Origin: Maridesulfovibrio hydrothermalis AM13 = DSM 14728
Lineage (GTDB): Bacteria > Desulfobacterota > Desulfovibrionia > Desulfovibrionales > Desulfovibrionaceae
NCBI RefSeq assembly: GCF_000331025.1
Contig: NC_020055.1
Coordinates: 2,513,370-2,577,369 of the forward strand
DNA: 64,000 bases
Direction of reading: 5' to 3'
Shown here: positions 36,650 to 45,393 of the stretch, one piece after another
Numbering within the stretch: the stretch's first letter is position 1
Layout of the letters: each line of letters starts with the position of its first letter
Notes under the pieces: generated by a model
What the model was told of the DNA's origin: nothing
The model's database searches: none
What the model saw: the letters and a program-made list of their open reading frames with translations, nothing else
Translations under genes and position numbers: made by a program

Positions 36650-37381
36650 TCAGGCTGCGTTGCTATGTCCTTTTTTCCTTTTACCGTGGGCCGGCTGCCA
36701 GACTCCGTGGCTGATATTGGTTACCTGAAGTACCGGGTGGCCTGCCCATAGTGAGGGCCTGATCCATGTTGCACTGTGCACTCTGTCGGTAGGTAAAGGA
36801 ATCAGTGGGTCACGGTCAGTTGAGACAACCTGAATGCCTGCATCGTTTATGTCTTTAACCAGCAGAGATGCTTTCAGGCCGCGCAGTTTACCGTATTCGA
36901 TGAACCTGCCGCACCAGCCGAATTTGGTCAGTCCGACAGCAGCGGTCGCACCGATAATACCATCATTGGTTCCGCCAAGTCCGTAGAGTTCAATGGAGCG
37001 GGTGATATGGGTGGCTTCTTTTTGTGTAACCCTGTTACCGGTGACAGATTTAGCGAAATCGACGAGTTCACTGCTTATAGCATCTTCAGTGGTAACGCAG
37101 AGGCCCGGATCACTGCCGGGGGCGCAATGTTTTAAAATATGTTTAACAGCCAGATCGCGGAGTTCTGCAAGCGGTGTTTCCCGAGGCATTTCAATGATGG
37201 CACAGGCTGAGCTGTTATTGGAAGTGAAGGGAATGTCGCTAAGTCTCGGAAGCTGGTGGCGGACCACTCCTATTACCTGACATTCATCCGGCAGAGAATA
37301 GGTAAATTCCCGCACCAGCCGGCCTGTCCCGATAGGGGCGTCTTTGTCATCTGTATCATCAAAGCCTAAATATATGCGCAT
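36650..37381 (-). CDS. TiaS-like protein (FDDTD domain), short form
   Basis: The protein (243 residues) begins MRIYLGFDDTDDKDAPIGTG, the core of the domain found at the start of archaeal tRNA-Ile2 agmatinylcytidine synthetase TiaS. A following segment FTSNNSSACAIIEM also fits. The OB-fold and zinc domains of archaeal TiaS are absent. Such short bacterial homologues have no established role known to me. An AGGAGG site precedes the start, and the gene converges on PadR. Confidence 0.7.
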   Translation of the reverse strand: MRIYLGFDDTDDKDAPIGTGRLVREFTYSLPDECQVIGVVRHQLPRLSDIPFTSNNSSACAIIEMPRETPLAELRDLAVKHILKHCAPGSDPGLCVTTEDAISSELVDFAKSVTGNRVTQKEATHITRSIELYGLGGTNDGIIGATAAVGLTKFGWCGRFIEYGKLRGLKASLLVKDINDAGIQVVSTDRDPLIPLPTDRVHSATWIRPSLWAGHPVLQVTNISHGVWQPAHGKRKKGHSNAA

Positions 37382-37430
37382 GAAAAACCTCCTTGTGGAA
37401 GTTTTTGCATTTCACAGTCCATAATGTAAA

Positions 37431-37505
37431 GCAAAGAGTGCCGGACTACTGGTGAACTGGCACAGAAGAGCACCACTCACTGGATAAGGGCCGTCAACTC
37501 TTTGC
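37431..37505. repeat. distant inverted repeat in an intergenic gap
   Basis: GCAAAGAGT (37431-37439) and ACTCTTTGC (37497-37505) are perfect 9-base inverted repeats 57 bases apart, between the TiaS-like start and the binding-protein stop. They could close a small structured RNA or be chance. Confidence 0.3.
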
Positions 37506-37557
37506 GGCCTGTAAAGCGGTTCATGAATCTATCTGATGATGACGGCTAGTAAAATAT

Positions 37558-38385
37558 TTATAAGTGGTGAACAGTAAACTGATTATACCCCAGATGGCGG
37601 GCGATGATTTTATCAAATGTACTTGTTCCGTCCGGTCCTTTGGTCTTTATCCTCTTTAGTGCCTGCTGCAACTTACCTACGAACTCATCGCTGAAATTTT
37701 TGCTAAGGCAGAAATACAGATCAAGATCCATCATTACGTATGACATTTCAAAATCCGACAAGTTTAAACCGGCATCACGTATCATGGATGGAGCGCCGGT
37801 GTTGGACTGGGTGATTAAGTCTACGCGTCCGCGGTTAAGCATTTTAAATTGCTGCACATCCGTAGTCAGTAGAGTAAGCTTCTTTTTAGGTACACCGTAT
37901 TCTTTGGTCAGGATTGAGTAAGGGGCGCTTTCTCTGATGACCCCTATTTTGTATTTGGAGATATCTTGTTTGTCATTGATGATAATATGCCTGCTTTTTT
38001 TACTTATCAGCCCAAGTTTAAGATTGTATATCGGCCCCACCCATTTGAATGATTTTTCGCGTTTGGGTGTTTTGGCCACACTGAAGAGTATAGAGCTGTT
38101 GCTGGCCGCAATACAGCGCAGGGATCTGGCAAGCGGGACATTTTTAATTTTAGAAAGATCAACTGAACAGCCGGCAGTATTCATAATTTCAACAAGAACA
38201 TCTACCGCAATACCCGTAGGCTGCCCTGTTTCAGATTGATAGTTAAACGGCGGAAGGTTGCACTGATAAATGGTTATCGGCCCAGCCAGAGCGGGAAGGG
38301 CGGACATTGATATGCACAGACCGCATATTGAAAATATTTGTACATATCTGATAAAATTTTTAAATAACATTTTGCCTGATACCAT
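37558..38385 (-). CDS. periplasmic solute-binding protein (SBP_bac_3 type)
   Basis: This is a 275-residue exported protein of the family 3 binding-protein fold. A signal peptide lies at residues about 5-34 (hydrophobic IFSICGLCISMSALPALAGP). The mature domain has family segments such as PTGIAVDVLVEIMN and KIGVIRESAPYSIL. There is no permease next to it, so it may act as an orphan receptor for sensing. A start at MLFKNF, five codons in, is also possible. Confidence 0.8.
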   Translation of the reverse strand: MVSGKMLFKNFIRYVQIFSICGLCISMSALPALAGPITIYQCNLPPFNYQSETGQPTGIAVDVLVEIMNTAGCSVDLSKIKNVPLARSLRCIAASNSSILFSVAKTPKREKSFKWVGPIYNLKLGLISKKSRHIIINDKQDISKYKIGVIRESAPYSILTKEYGVPKKKLTLLTTDVQQFKMLNRGRVDLITQSNTGAPSMIRDAGLNLSDFEMSYVMMDLDLYFCLSKNFSDEFVGKLQQALKRIKTKGPDGTSTFDKIIARHLGYNQFTVHHL

Positions 38386-38730
38386 TTATACTCCATGAAA
38401 TTTGGATGCCGGTCATTTAAAATTACTTCGCTAATAATAAAGATCAATATAGATTTTTGCAAGCTTCGTGATAGTTGTTATATGAGGATGTGTTTTTGTT
38501 AATGTCTGGCTGTTCTTTAACAAAATTGCATTAAGATCTCCACCTGACTAGAAAATAAAATTTGCCCTTATAAATTGGTTCGAACCAAAAACCGGACAAG
38601 CCCGCTCAGCTACCACTTATCAAATTATACGACCACCTGAGTTCTTCGCTGTTTACCAATTCTTTCAAATAAGATTAGTATCATTCTAAACATGAGGGGG
38701 CACTCCCTTCCCACACTTTGGAGGTATGGA
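38386..38730. other. intergenic region before the TRAP genes, with a palindrome
   Basis: This gap between divergent genes holds no coding region. The feature of note is a perfect 14-base palindrome, TTGGTTCGAACCAA, at 38575-38588. It recalls a tRNA T-arm core but no cloverleaf can be built around it. It could be an operator for the TRAP operon or the divergent binding protein. Confidence 0.55.
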
Positions 38731-39804
38731 ATGAAATCGTCTATTAAGGTTCTTTTGTTTGTTACTATGTTGACTTTGTTGGCTTCTCCGGCTTTCGCTG
38801 CCAAAAAAGTACGCTGGAAACTGGCCATGACATGGTCTTCCACTCTTACTCCTTTTGCTTCTGCACCAATTAAAATGGCTAAAATGGTAGAAGAAATGAG
38901 TGGCGGCGACTTTACCATCCGTGTTGAAGGCTCCGAAAAGCATAAAGCTGCTCTCGGTATCCTCGATATGGTTAAAGGCGGCCAGTACGATATCGGCCAT
39001 AGTGCTTCTTACTACTGGAAAGGCAAGGAGATGAGCACAGTTTTTTTCTGCACCGTTCCTTTCGGCATGAATGCTGATGAACAGTACGCCTGGTTTTACT
39101 ATGGCGGCGGTATGGAGCTGATGGAAGAGACTTTTGCCAAATTTAAAGTTCTCAGTTTTCCCGGCGGTAACTCAGGTGTACAGATGGGCGGCTGGTTCAA
39201 AAAAGAAATCAATTCCCTTGCTGACCTTAAAGGTCTCAAAATGCGCATCCCCGGTCTGGCTGGCGAAGTCTTCGCAAAGCTCGGCGTTAACGTAACAAAC
39301 ATCGCTCCCGGTGAACTCTATACTTCTCTTGATCGCGGTACCATTGATGCTCTGGAGTGGGTTGGACCTGCGATGGATATCAAAATGGGCTTTCACAAAA
39401 TCGCACCATACTATTACACTGGCTGGCATGAGCCTGCCACTGAGCTTCAGTTTATCGTTAACAAACGCAAATATGATAGGCTTCCTGACAACTTCAAAGC
39501 TATTCTCAAAGCAGCCATGAAGGCTTCTTCAATGGATATGTATATTGAGAACTTCGCCGGCAGTGTTGATGCATGGAGCAAGATGAAGTCTGAATATCCT
39601 AACATCAAAGTTAAGCAGTTCCCCCTGCCTGTACTCAAAGCCATGAAAAAAGCTGCTGATGAATTGTACAACTCTTACGCTGCTAAAGATGCAAACTTCA
39701 AAAAAGTTCTGGAGTCCCAGCGTGCATACCAGAAAAAGGCCCGTGAGTGGTCCACAATTTCTGAGTACAACTATATCAAAATGTCTAACGAGTTGAAGCA
39801 GTAA
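38731..39804 (+). CDS. dctP: TRAP transporter substrate-binding protein DctP
   Basis: This is a periplasmic solute-binding protein of the TRAP (DctP) family. The start at 38731 is supported by TTGGAGG; it gives 357 residues with a signal peptide (MKSSIKVLLFVTMLTLLASPAFA). Mature segments fit TRAP receptors (WKLAMTWSSTLTPFASAPIK, LKMRIPGLAGEVFAKLGV, ALEWVGPAMD). The subfamily binds carboxylates, but the ligand cannot be read from the sequence. Its stop is followed by a strong hairpin and then dctQ and dctM. Confidence 0.9.
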   Translation: MKSSIKVLLFVTMLTLLASPAFAAKKVRWKLAMTWSSTLTPFASAPIKMAKMVEEMSGGDFTIRVEGSEKHKAALGILDMVKGGQYDIGHSASYYWKGKEMSTVFFCTVPFGMNADEQYAWFYYGGGMELMEETFAKFKVLSFPGGNSGVQMGGWFKKEINSLADLKGLKMRIPGLAGEVFAKLGVNVTNIAPGELYTSLDRGTIDALEWVGPAMDIKMGFHKIAPYYYTGWHEPATELQFIVNKRKYDRLPDNFKAILKAAMKASSMDMYIENFAGSVDAWSKMKSEYPNIKVKQFPLPVLKAMKKAADELYNSYAAKDANFKKVLESQRAYQKKAREWSTISEYNYIKMSNELKQ

Positions 39805-39831
39805 TACTGCTTCATTCCCGGCGTTAATTAT

Positions 39832-39863
39832 CCGCCCCTTTCGGATTAATCGGAAAGGGGCGG
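39832..39863 (+). promoter_or_regulatory. intercistronic hairpin between dctP and dctQ
   Basis: CCGCCCCTTTC (39832-39842) and GAAAGGGGCGG (39853-39863) pair perfectly around a 10-base loop that holds a further palindrome (GATTAATC). There is no T-run. It probably stabilises or limits the message so that DctP is made in excess of the membrane subunits. Confidence 0.8.
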
Positions 39864-39895
39864 TACTTCGCCACCTGAAACATAACGAGATTATA

Positions 39896-40396
39896 ATGGA
39901 AAAAATAGAAGCATTCATAGGTCGCATCGTGGACTGGGTGGGCGCCGGACTGGCGGTTGTTCTTGTCCTCATGGTCCTTAACGTCTCTTTTGATGTAATG
40001 ATGCGATATGTATTTCAAGCCAGTTCTGTAGGCATGCAGGAAATGGAATGGCACTTATTTTCTGTCCTTATCCTTTTCGGCGTGGGCGTTGCTCTGCGCC
40101 ATGAAGCCCACGTGCGGGTGGACTTTATTTACGACAGAATGACAGCCAGGAACAGGGCGCTGATTAATATATGGGGCACAATTCTTATGCTTGCTCCTTT
40201 GTCACTGCTTATCTTTTTCGACTCTTTCGAGTACGTGCATGACGCATATATAACCAACGAAATTTCTGAAGATCCGGGCGGGCTTCCATTTCGCTGGATT
40301 ATTAAATCCATGATACCGCTTTCCTTTGGTTTTCTGCTGTTCAGTGCAGTTGGATATGTGCTCAAAAATATCATGAAGTACAGGGAGGCGAAATGA
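39896..40396 (+). CDS. dctQ: TRAP transporter small permease DctQ
   Basis: This is a four-helix membrane subunit of 166 residues. Features of the family are RYVFQASSVGMQEMEWHLFSVLILFG and ALRHEAHVRVDFIYDRM. It partners with DctM. Its stop codon overlaps the dctM start by four bases (ATGA), showing translational coupling. Confidence 0.9.
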   Translation: MEKIEAFIGRIVDWVGAGLAVVLVLMVLNVSFDVMMRYVFQASSVGMQEMEWHLFSVLILFGVGVALRHEAHVRVDFIYDRMTARNRALINIWGTILMLAPLSLLIFFDSFEYVHDAYITNEISEDPGGLPFRWIIKSMIPLSFGFLLFSAVGYVLKNIMKYREAK

Positions 40397-41721
40397 CCGG
40401 TCTTGTAATGTTTGCCGCGGCCCTGTGTTCGCTGGTTATCGGTTTTCCGGTAGCTTTTACTTTCGGTGCTGTGGCTCTGGTTTTCGGTGCTATAGCGGCC
40501 TTTGTTGAAATGATGCCTGATCCTTCTTTCATGATGGTGGCCGAAGAATTCGTGAGCATGTTCTCCATGATGCCTTTTCGCATCTACTCTTTGATGACCA
40601 ACACCATCCTGATGGCAATTCCCTTGTTCATTTTGATGGGGCTTATCCTGCAGAAATCCCAGCTTGCTGAACGCCTGCTGGAATCAATGGGTATTCTTTT
40701 CGGTAAAGTACGCGGCGGGCTGGCCATCAGTACCGTACTGGTCGGGACTCTGCTTGCGGCGTCCACTGGTGTTGTAGGCGCATCTGTTGTGGCTATGGGG
40801 GTTATCTCTCTGCCGGTTATGCTCAAGTATGGATATTCAAAAAAACTTGCCACCGGTACTATCTGCGCGGCAGGAACACTTGGTCAGATTATTCCGCCTT
40901 CTATCGTGCTGATTATTCTGGGTGACGTTTTTCAGCAGCCCGTCGGCGACCTGTTTCAGGCTGCCATGATGCCGGGACTGGTTCTTGTAGGCTGTTACAT
41001 CCTTTATATTATTGTTATTTCAATACTTCACAAAGATGCAGCTCCTATTATCGCCATTTCAGAAGAGCAGAAGGAAGGCATGATCCTGCGAGCTTTGATC
41101 GCTATTGTGCCTCCTCTGGCCCTGATTCTTATGGTGCTGGGGTCTATCTTTATGGGCGTGGCCACTCCTACAGAATCCGCAGCAGTCGGCGCTCTCGGTG
41201 CGATGGTTCTGGCAGGCATGTACAAAAGACTCAGTTGGAATCTCGTTTATGAGGCGTCCCTTGATACTGTAAAGATCACTGCGATGGTTTTTGCCATTCT
41301 CATCGGTGCTACCGCATTCTCTATGGTATTTGTTTATACCGGTGCAGATTATCTGGTTGAAGAATTTATGCTCAATCTGCCCGGTGAAAAATGGGGTTTT
41401 CTCATTTTATCCATGCTGACCATCATGCTGCTCGGGTTCTTTATCGATTTCATCGAGATCTCATATATCGTTGTACCGATTCTGCTGCCCATTTCTGAAA
41501 GCATCGGCATCAATCCGTTGTGGTTTGCTATTCTGATCGCCATGAATCTTCAGACATCCTTTCTGTCACCGCCGTTTGGTTTTTCACTCTTTTATCTAAA
41601 AGGGGTGTGCCCGCCGGAGGTGCAGACGACGGACATTTATCGAGGGGTCATACCATTTATTATCATTCAGTTGCTGGTATTGGCCTCAATCGTTATTTTT
41701 CCGGGAGTGTATGGATTTTAG
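40393..41721 (+). CDS. dctM: TRAP transporter large permease DctM
   Basis: This is a 442-residue membrane protein with about 12 hydrophobic helices. It shows the DctM patterns IPLFILMGLILQKSQLAERLL, GTLLAASTGVVGASVVAMGVISLPVML, GTLGQIIPPSIVLIILG and the C-terminal NLQTSFLSPPFGFSLFYLKG. This is the ion-coupled transport subunit. A terminator follows, so the TRAP genes form a unit dctP-dctQ-dctM. Confidence 0.94.
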   Translation: MTGLVMFAAALCSLVIGFPVAFTFGAVALVFGAIAAFVEMMPDPSFMMVAEEFVSMFSMMPFRIYSLMTNTILMAIPLFILMGLILQKSQLAERLLESMGILFGKVRGGLAISTVLVGTLLAASTGVVGASVVAMGVISLPVMLKYGYSKKLATGTICAAGTLGQIIPPSIVLIILGDVFQQPVGDLFQAAMMPGLVLVGCYILYIIVISILHKDAAPIIAISEEQKEGMILRALIAIVPPLALILMVLGSIFMGVATPTESAAVGALGAMVLAGMYKRLSWNLVYEASLDTVKITAMVFAILIGATAFSMVFVYTGADYLVEEFMLNLPGEKWGFLILSMLTIMLLGFFIDFIEISYIVVPILLPISESIGINPLWFAILIAMNLQTSFLSPPFGFSLFYLKGVCPPEVQTTDIYRGVIPFIIIQLLVLASIVIFPGVYGF

Positions 41722-41771
41722 TCTGCAATAATTGACTAAGTCGCAGTAAACCTTCAATATTAAAAAATCAT

Positions 41772-41816
41772 CGGAAGATGAGGCTGGATTTATCCGGTCT
41801 CATCTTCCGGTTTTTT
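41772..41816 (+). terminator. intrinsic terminator after the TRAP operon
   Basis: CGGAAGATGAG (41772-41782) pairs with CTCATCTTCCG (41799-41809), with an inner GGAT/ATCC pairing, then six T. Confidence 0.92.
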
Positions 41817-41885
41817 AAAAGTAGAGTGTATTTTTTGCTCCAGTAGATGGACAGTGAACGGTTAATTTGCGGACAAGGATAGATT

Positions 41886-43601
41886 ATGGATACCCTTATT
41901 TTTACCCAGCACAATATTTTTATGCTCTTGCAGCAGATGTCCGTATTTCTTGTCATCGCCTATCTGTTTACTAAGACTCCAGTTTTCAGAACCTTCAGTG
42001 TAGGTGATTTGCGTCCCAGACAGATGCTGGTACTCTACGCTGTATTTTCCTCTTTTTCCATTATGGGAACCTATTTCGGTTTTCCCATTAACGATGCTAT
42101 TGCCAATACCCGCGCCATCGGTGCAGTACTTTCAGGTATAATCGGTGGTCCTGTACTGGGCACGGCCGTGGGGCTTACTTCCGGTATTCATCGTATGACT
42201 CTTGGTGGTTTTACTGCCGTATCCTGCGGAATATCTACAACGCTTGAAGGACTTATCGGCGGTTTATTTCACCTTTATCTGATAAAGAAAAATCGACAGG
42301 CTAAATTGCTCAGTCCCAAGGTCGCTTTTTTTGCAACTTTTATTGCTGAAGTCGTTCAGATGATCATCATTTTACTTACCGCCAAGCCATTTGATGATGC
42401 TCTTGCTCTGGTACAGGTTATTTATATACCGATGATTTTGGCCAATAGTGTCGGGGCTGCAATTTTTGTAAGTATAATCCGTGACCAGAAAAGTATGTAT
42501 GATAGGCTCGGGGTTATTTTTTCCAACAAAGCATTGCGGATTGCAGACAAAACTCTTTCTATTTTGCGAAACGGTTTTAATGAGAAAACCGCAGAAGAGC
42601 TTGTAGATGTTATCCATCTTGAAACCGGAGTTGGAGCTGTCGGGATTACTGATCGTAAAAAGGTGCTTGCTTTCAAGGGGCTTGGTGATGATCATCATAC
42701 AGTTGGGCTTGAATTTTTGTCACCGGAACCGGTTCAGGCCATCAAAGAGGATCGGGTCATTTATGTGGACGGGGCCAAGAAACAATGGGAATGCAAATTG
42801 TCCCCTGATTGTCCGCTTGGTTCTGTGCTTTCGATACCTTTACGTTTTGAGGGGCAGGTTATTGGAACCATTAATCTTTTCGAACCCAAGGATAAGCTTT
42901 TTCTGGTTATCAATAAAACTCTGGGCGAGGGAATTACAAATCTGCTTTCGAACCAGTTGTTGCATGCCCGTTATACTGAACAGAAAAGTCTTTTGATGAA
43001 AGCTGAGTTGAAACTGGTTCAGGCCCAGATCAATCCTCATTTTTTATTTAATGCTCTTAATACCGTCATTGCAATTTTACGTAAGGATTCAGGGCGGGCG
43101 CGTGAACTTTTACTCAGTCTTTCAACTTTTTTCCGTAAAAATCTCAAGCGGGAAGGGGATACAGCCACTCTTGAGGATGAGCTTAACCACGTAAATTCAT
43201 ATCTGGTTATTGAAAAAGCCCGTTTTGAGGATCGCCTGACTTTGAATATGGATATTGATCCTGACCTGCTATATATAAGAATGCCGGTTTTTACCCTTCA
43301 GCCTTTGATTGAAAATGCTATTAAACACGGCATATCAAATATGGTCGAACATGGGGTTATCAAGCTGACAGTCAGGCGTGAGGATGGCATGATCAAGATC
43401 GAAATTGAAGATAATGCCGGGAATTGCAGTGAGTGGGATAGAAGCGGTCTGGGGATGCAGATCGTGGAAAAACGCATCAAGAACCTTTGCGGTGAAATGT
43501 ATGGCCTTGAAGTTACCTGCAAGCCCTATGAACGAACACTTGTTACTGTAAAACTCCCGGAGAAGGGGTGCTTAAATGATACGCGTATTGGTCATAGATG
43601 A
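41886..43601 (+). CDS. LytS/YpdA-type sensor histidine kinase
   Basis: This is a membrane kinase of 571 residues. The N-terminal half has five or six helices of the 5TM-5TMR type, including NDAIANTRAIGAVLSGIIGGPVLG and the GLTSGIHRMTLGGFTA segment. A GAF-like domain follows (about 225-355). The cytoplasmic HisKA box is QINPHFLFNALNTVI, with HATPase motifs PLIENAIKHGI and GLGMQIVEKRI. LytS-class kinases sense small molecules such as pyruvate in other species. Proximity to the TRAP genes suggests control of carboxylate uptake. Confidence 0.93.
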   Translation: MDTLIFTQHNIFMLLQQMSVFLVIAYLFTKTPVFRTFSVGDLRPRQMLVLYAVFSSFSIMGTYFGFPINDAIANTRAIGAVLSGIIGGPVLGTAVGLTSGIHRMTLGGFTAVSCGISTTLEGLIGGLFHLYLIKKNRQAKLLSPKVAFFATFIAEVVQMIIILLTAKPFDDALALVQVIYIPMILANSVGAAIFVSIIRDQKSMYDRLGVIFSNKALRIADKTLSILRNGFNEKTAEELVDVIHLETGVGAVGITDRKKVLAFKGLGDDHHTVGLEFLSPEPVQAIKEDRVIYVDGAKKQWECKLSPDCPLGSVLSIPLRFEGQVIGTINLFEPKDKLFLVINKTLGEGITNLLSNQLLHARYTEQKSLLMKAELKLVQAQINPHFLFNALNTVIAILRKDSGRARELLLSLSTFFRKNLKREGDTATLEDELNHVNSYLVIEKARFEDRLTLNMDIDPDLLYIRMPVFTLQPLIENAIKHGISNMVEHGVIKLTVRREDGMIKIEIEDNAGNCSEWDRSGLGMQIVEKRIKNLCGEMYGLEVTCKPYERTLVTVKLPEKGCLNDTRIGHR

Positions 43602-44283
43602 TGAAATACATGCTCGCGAGGAGATGGAAACTCTCCTGCACGAGACAGGGAAAGTTGAGGTGGTCGGAACATGTGCCAATGCTTTTGAAGCCCTTAAAGC
43701 TATTAATACACTTCGGCCTGAAGTAATATTTCTCGATATCCAGATGCCCATGGTCAACGGTTTTGAGCTGCTGAATATGATAAATCAGGATATCATGCCT
43801 CATGTCGTTTTTGTCACGGCTTTTGATGAATATTCTCTTAAGGCTTTTGAAGAGAAGACCCTTGATTATCTGCTCAAGCCTGTTGCGATGGAACGCCTTG
43901 AAAAAACAGTCACCAAGCTCAAGGATCTTCTTGGAAGACAGGAAGTGCCGGCATATAAGGCAGATGTAATAAAACGCATCCCCTGCCTGATCGGGAAGCG
44001 AATCAAACTGGTCGGTCTGGGGGATGTGGAATATGTTTCAACTGGAGCCGCAGGTAATTATATTGTGACCGCTGCTGAGCAGTACTATACCGACATAACT
44101 CTCAAAGTATTGCAGGAACGGACTGCATTGGTCCGTTGTCATAAGCAGTATCTGATAAATATGGACTATGTTGACGAAATAGTTCTGCTGGAAAACGGAC
44201 TGGGCATGATCACCACCCCGTCCGGACAGGTTCCTGTCAGCCGTAGATATTTAAAGGAAATAAAGGGCAAGCTGTTGCTGTAA
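43576..44283 (+). CDS. LytTR-family response regulator
   Basis: This is a 235-residue regulator. The receiver domain has D54 (FLDIQMPMVNGFELL), and a LytTR DNA-binding domain fills about residues 130-235 (ALVRCHKQYLINMDYVDEI, SGQVPVSRRYLKEIKG). It overlaps the kinase by 26 bp and is its partner. A terminator follows. Candidate targets include the TRAP operon upstream; I did not find a convincing LytTR direct repeat there. Confidence 0.93.
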   Translation: MIRVLVIDDEIHAREEMETLLHETGKVEVVGTCANAFEALKAINTLRPEVIFLDIQMPMVNGFELLNMINQDIMPHVVFVTAFDEYSLKAFEEKTLDYLLKPVAMERLEKTVTKLKDLLGRQEVPAYKADVIKRIPCLIGKRIKLVGLGDVEYVSTGAAGNYIVTAAEQYYTDITLKVLQERTALVRCHKQYLINMDYVDEIVLLENGLGMITTPSGQVPVSRRYLKEIKGKLLL

Positions 44284-44313
44284 GTGGCATATTGGTTAGT
44301 CTCATATATAAAA

Positions 44314-44353
44314 AATTAAGCTGGGTGGATCGTAAGGTCTGTCCAGCTTTTTT
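44314..44353 (+). terminator. intrinsic terminator after the LytTR regulator
   Basis: AAGCTGG (from about 44318) and CCAGCTT (44343-44349) form the stem, with flanking A- and T-runs. It ends the kinase-regulator unit before the sulfite reductase gene. Confidence 0.8.
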
Positions 44354-44441
44354 AATGTGGCCGGATCGTTTTATGTTAATTGCAGAACGATCAAGTCTGG
44401 GGTATTTGTCTTTTCAGAAATCAGATTTAAAGGAGATTTGT

Positions 44442-45098
44442 ATGAATAATATTGTTTCAGAACCGCTTGAATTTATGCCTGTTGAGCGCAAAAACGGTAC
44501 TTACGCGCTGCGTTTGTGCCTTAAACAGGGTGAGCTGACTGCAGGAATGATGAAGAATGTTTTGGACACCATGTCCAGATTCGGCCTGACTTCTCTCAGA
44601 GCGACCACCGGACAGCGCATGAACCTTGAAGGTATTCCCAAGGAAAAATTAAATGAAGTTGTAGAGTCCCTCGGTACAGCTGTAGAAAAAGCTCCTCCGG
44701 CAATGTCTGTTTGTAGCGGAGCAGGTCTTTGTAAATACGGCATGCAGGAAAGTCGCGGTATGTCAGATAAACTTCTTGCTGTAGTTATGCAGAACGGACC
44801 TTATCCGTTTAAAGTCAAAAGCGGCGTGTCCGGATGTAAGATAGCGTGCGGACTGAGCTTTGTGCGCGATATAGGTATGATCGGCGGCCCTAAAGGCTGG
44901 GATGTTAATTTCGGCGGAGCGGCAACAAAGAATGCTGGACTCGGTGTTTCTCTTGGTAAAAATCTTAGCGAAGATGAAGCCCTCGAACTGGCAGCTAAAG
45001 CTCTCACCTTTTACAAGGAAAATGGCAGAAAGCGCGAGCGTACCAGTAATATGGTCAGACGTCTGGGCGCAGAGGCACTGCTTGAAGCCGTAAAGTAA
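44442..45098 (+). CDS. assimilatory-type (low-molecular-mass) sulfite reductase
   Basis: This siroheme/[4Fe-4S] enzyme matches the small monomeric sulfite reductase of Desulfovibrio. The start at 44442 has AAAGGAG upstream and gives 218 residues, the known length. The cluster-siroheme ligands are C-x5-C (CSGAGLC) and C-x3-C (GCKIAC), and the substrate-side residues fit (TTGQRMNLEGI). Its physiological role in these bacteria is debated; it reduces sulfite in vitro. It stands alone with its own terminator. Confidence 0.93.
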   Translation: MNNIVSEPLEFMPVERKNGTYALRLCLKQGELTAGMMKNVLDTMSRFGLTSLRATTGQRMNLEGIPKEKLNEVVESLGTAVEKAPPAMSVCSGAGLCKYGMQESRGMSDKLLAVVMQNGPYPFKVKSGVSGCKIACGLSFVRDIGMIGGPKGWDVNFGGAATKNAGLGVSLGKNLSEDEALELAAKALTFYKENGRKRERTSNMVRRLGAEALLEAVK

Positions 45099-45160
45099 TT
45101 TTATCAGGTGGAAATATACGTGCCATTCTAGCAAGTTAACTGTTTTCAGTTGTTATATTC

Positions 45161-45190
45161 AGGCTGTGAGGTGTACTTCACAGCCTGTTT
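45161..45190 (+). terminator. intrinsic terminator after sulfite reductase
   Basis: AGGCTGTGA (45161-45169) pairs with TCACAGCCT (45178-45186), followed by GTTTTAT. Confidence 0.82.
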
Positions 45191-45240
45191 TATGGGCTAT
45201 CACTGTCCTGCATTATCTATCAGGGTGTGGTGGGTTATAG

Positions 45241-45315
45241 CCGGCAGGGTACAGAAAAAAACAAAGTGAATTGCAAATATAAGAACTAGGCCAATTTTGC
45301 TTGAAACGCAGGAAG
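45241..45315. repeat. 75-bp direct repeat, left copy, flanking higBA
   Basis: This 75-bp sequence is nearly identical (about 7 differences) to 46156-46230 in the same orientation. The pair brackets higBA symmetrically. The repeat is AT-rich and contains no open frame of note. Its origin (target-site duplication, transposon remnant or old tandem duplication) cannot be decided here. Confidence 0.85.
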
Positions 45316-45393
45316 CCTATATTTTCCAAATAAAAATCCGGAACCATCCTTGCGAGACAGTTTCGGCTTTTTATTTGTTTAAATTATTTTAAA

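Noticed and set aside
37458-37475. TGGCAC, a possible sigma54 -24 element
   Set aside because: No TTGC-type -12 element at the right distance and no gene downstream on that strand.
38560-38600. tRNA-like T-arm (GGTTCGAACC)
   Set aside because: No acceptor, D or anticodon stems can be paired around it. It reads as a simple palindrome.
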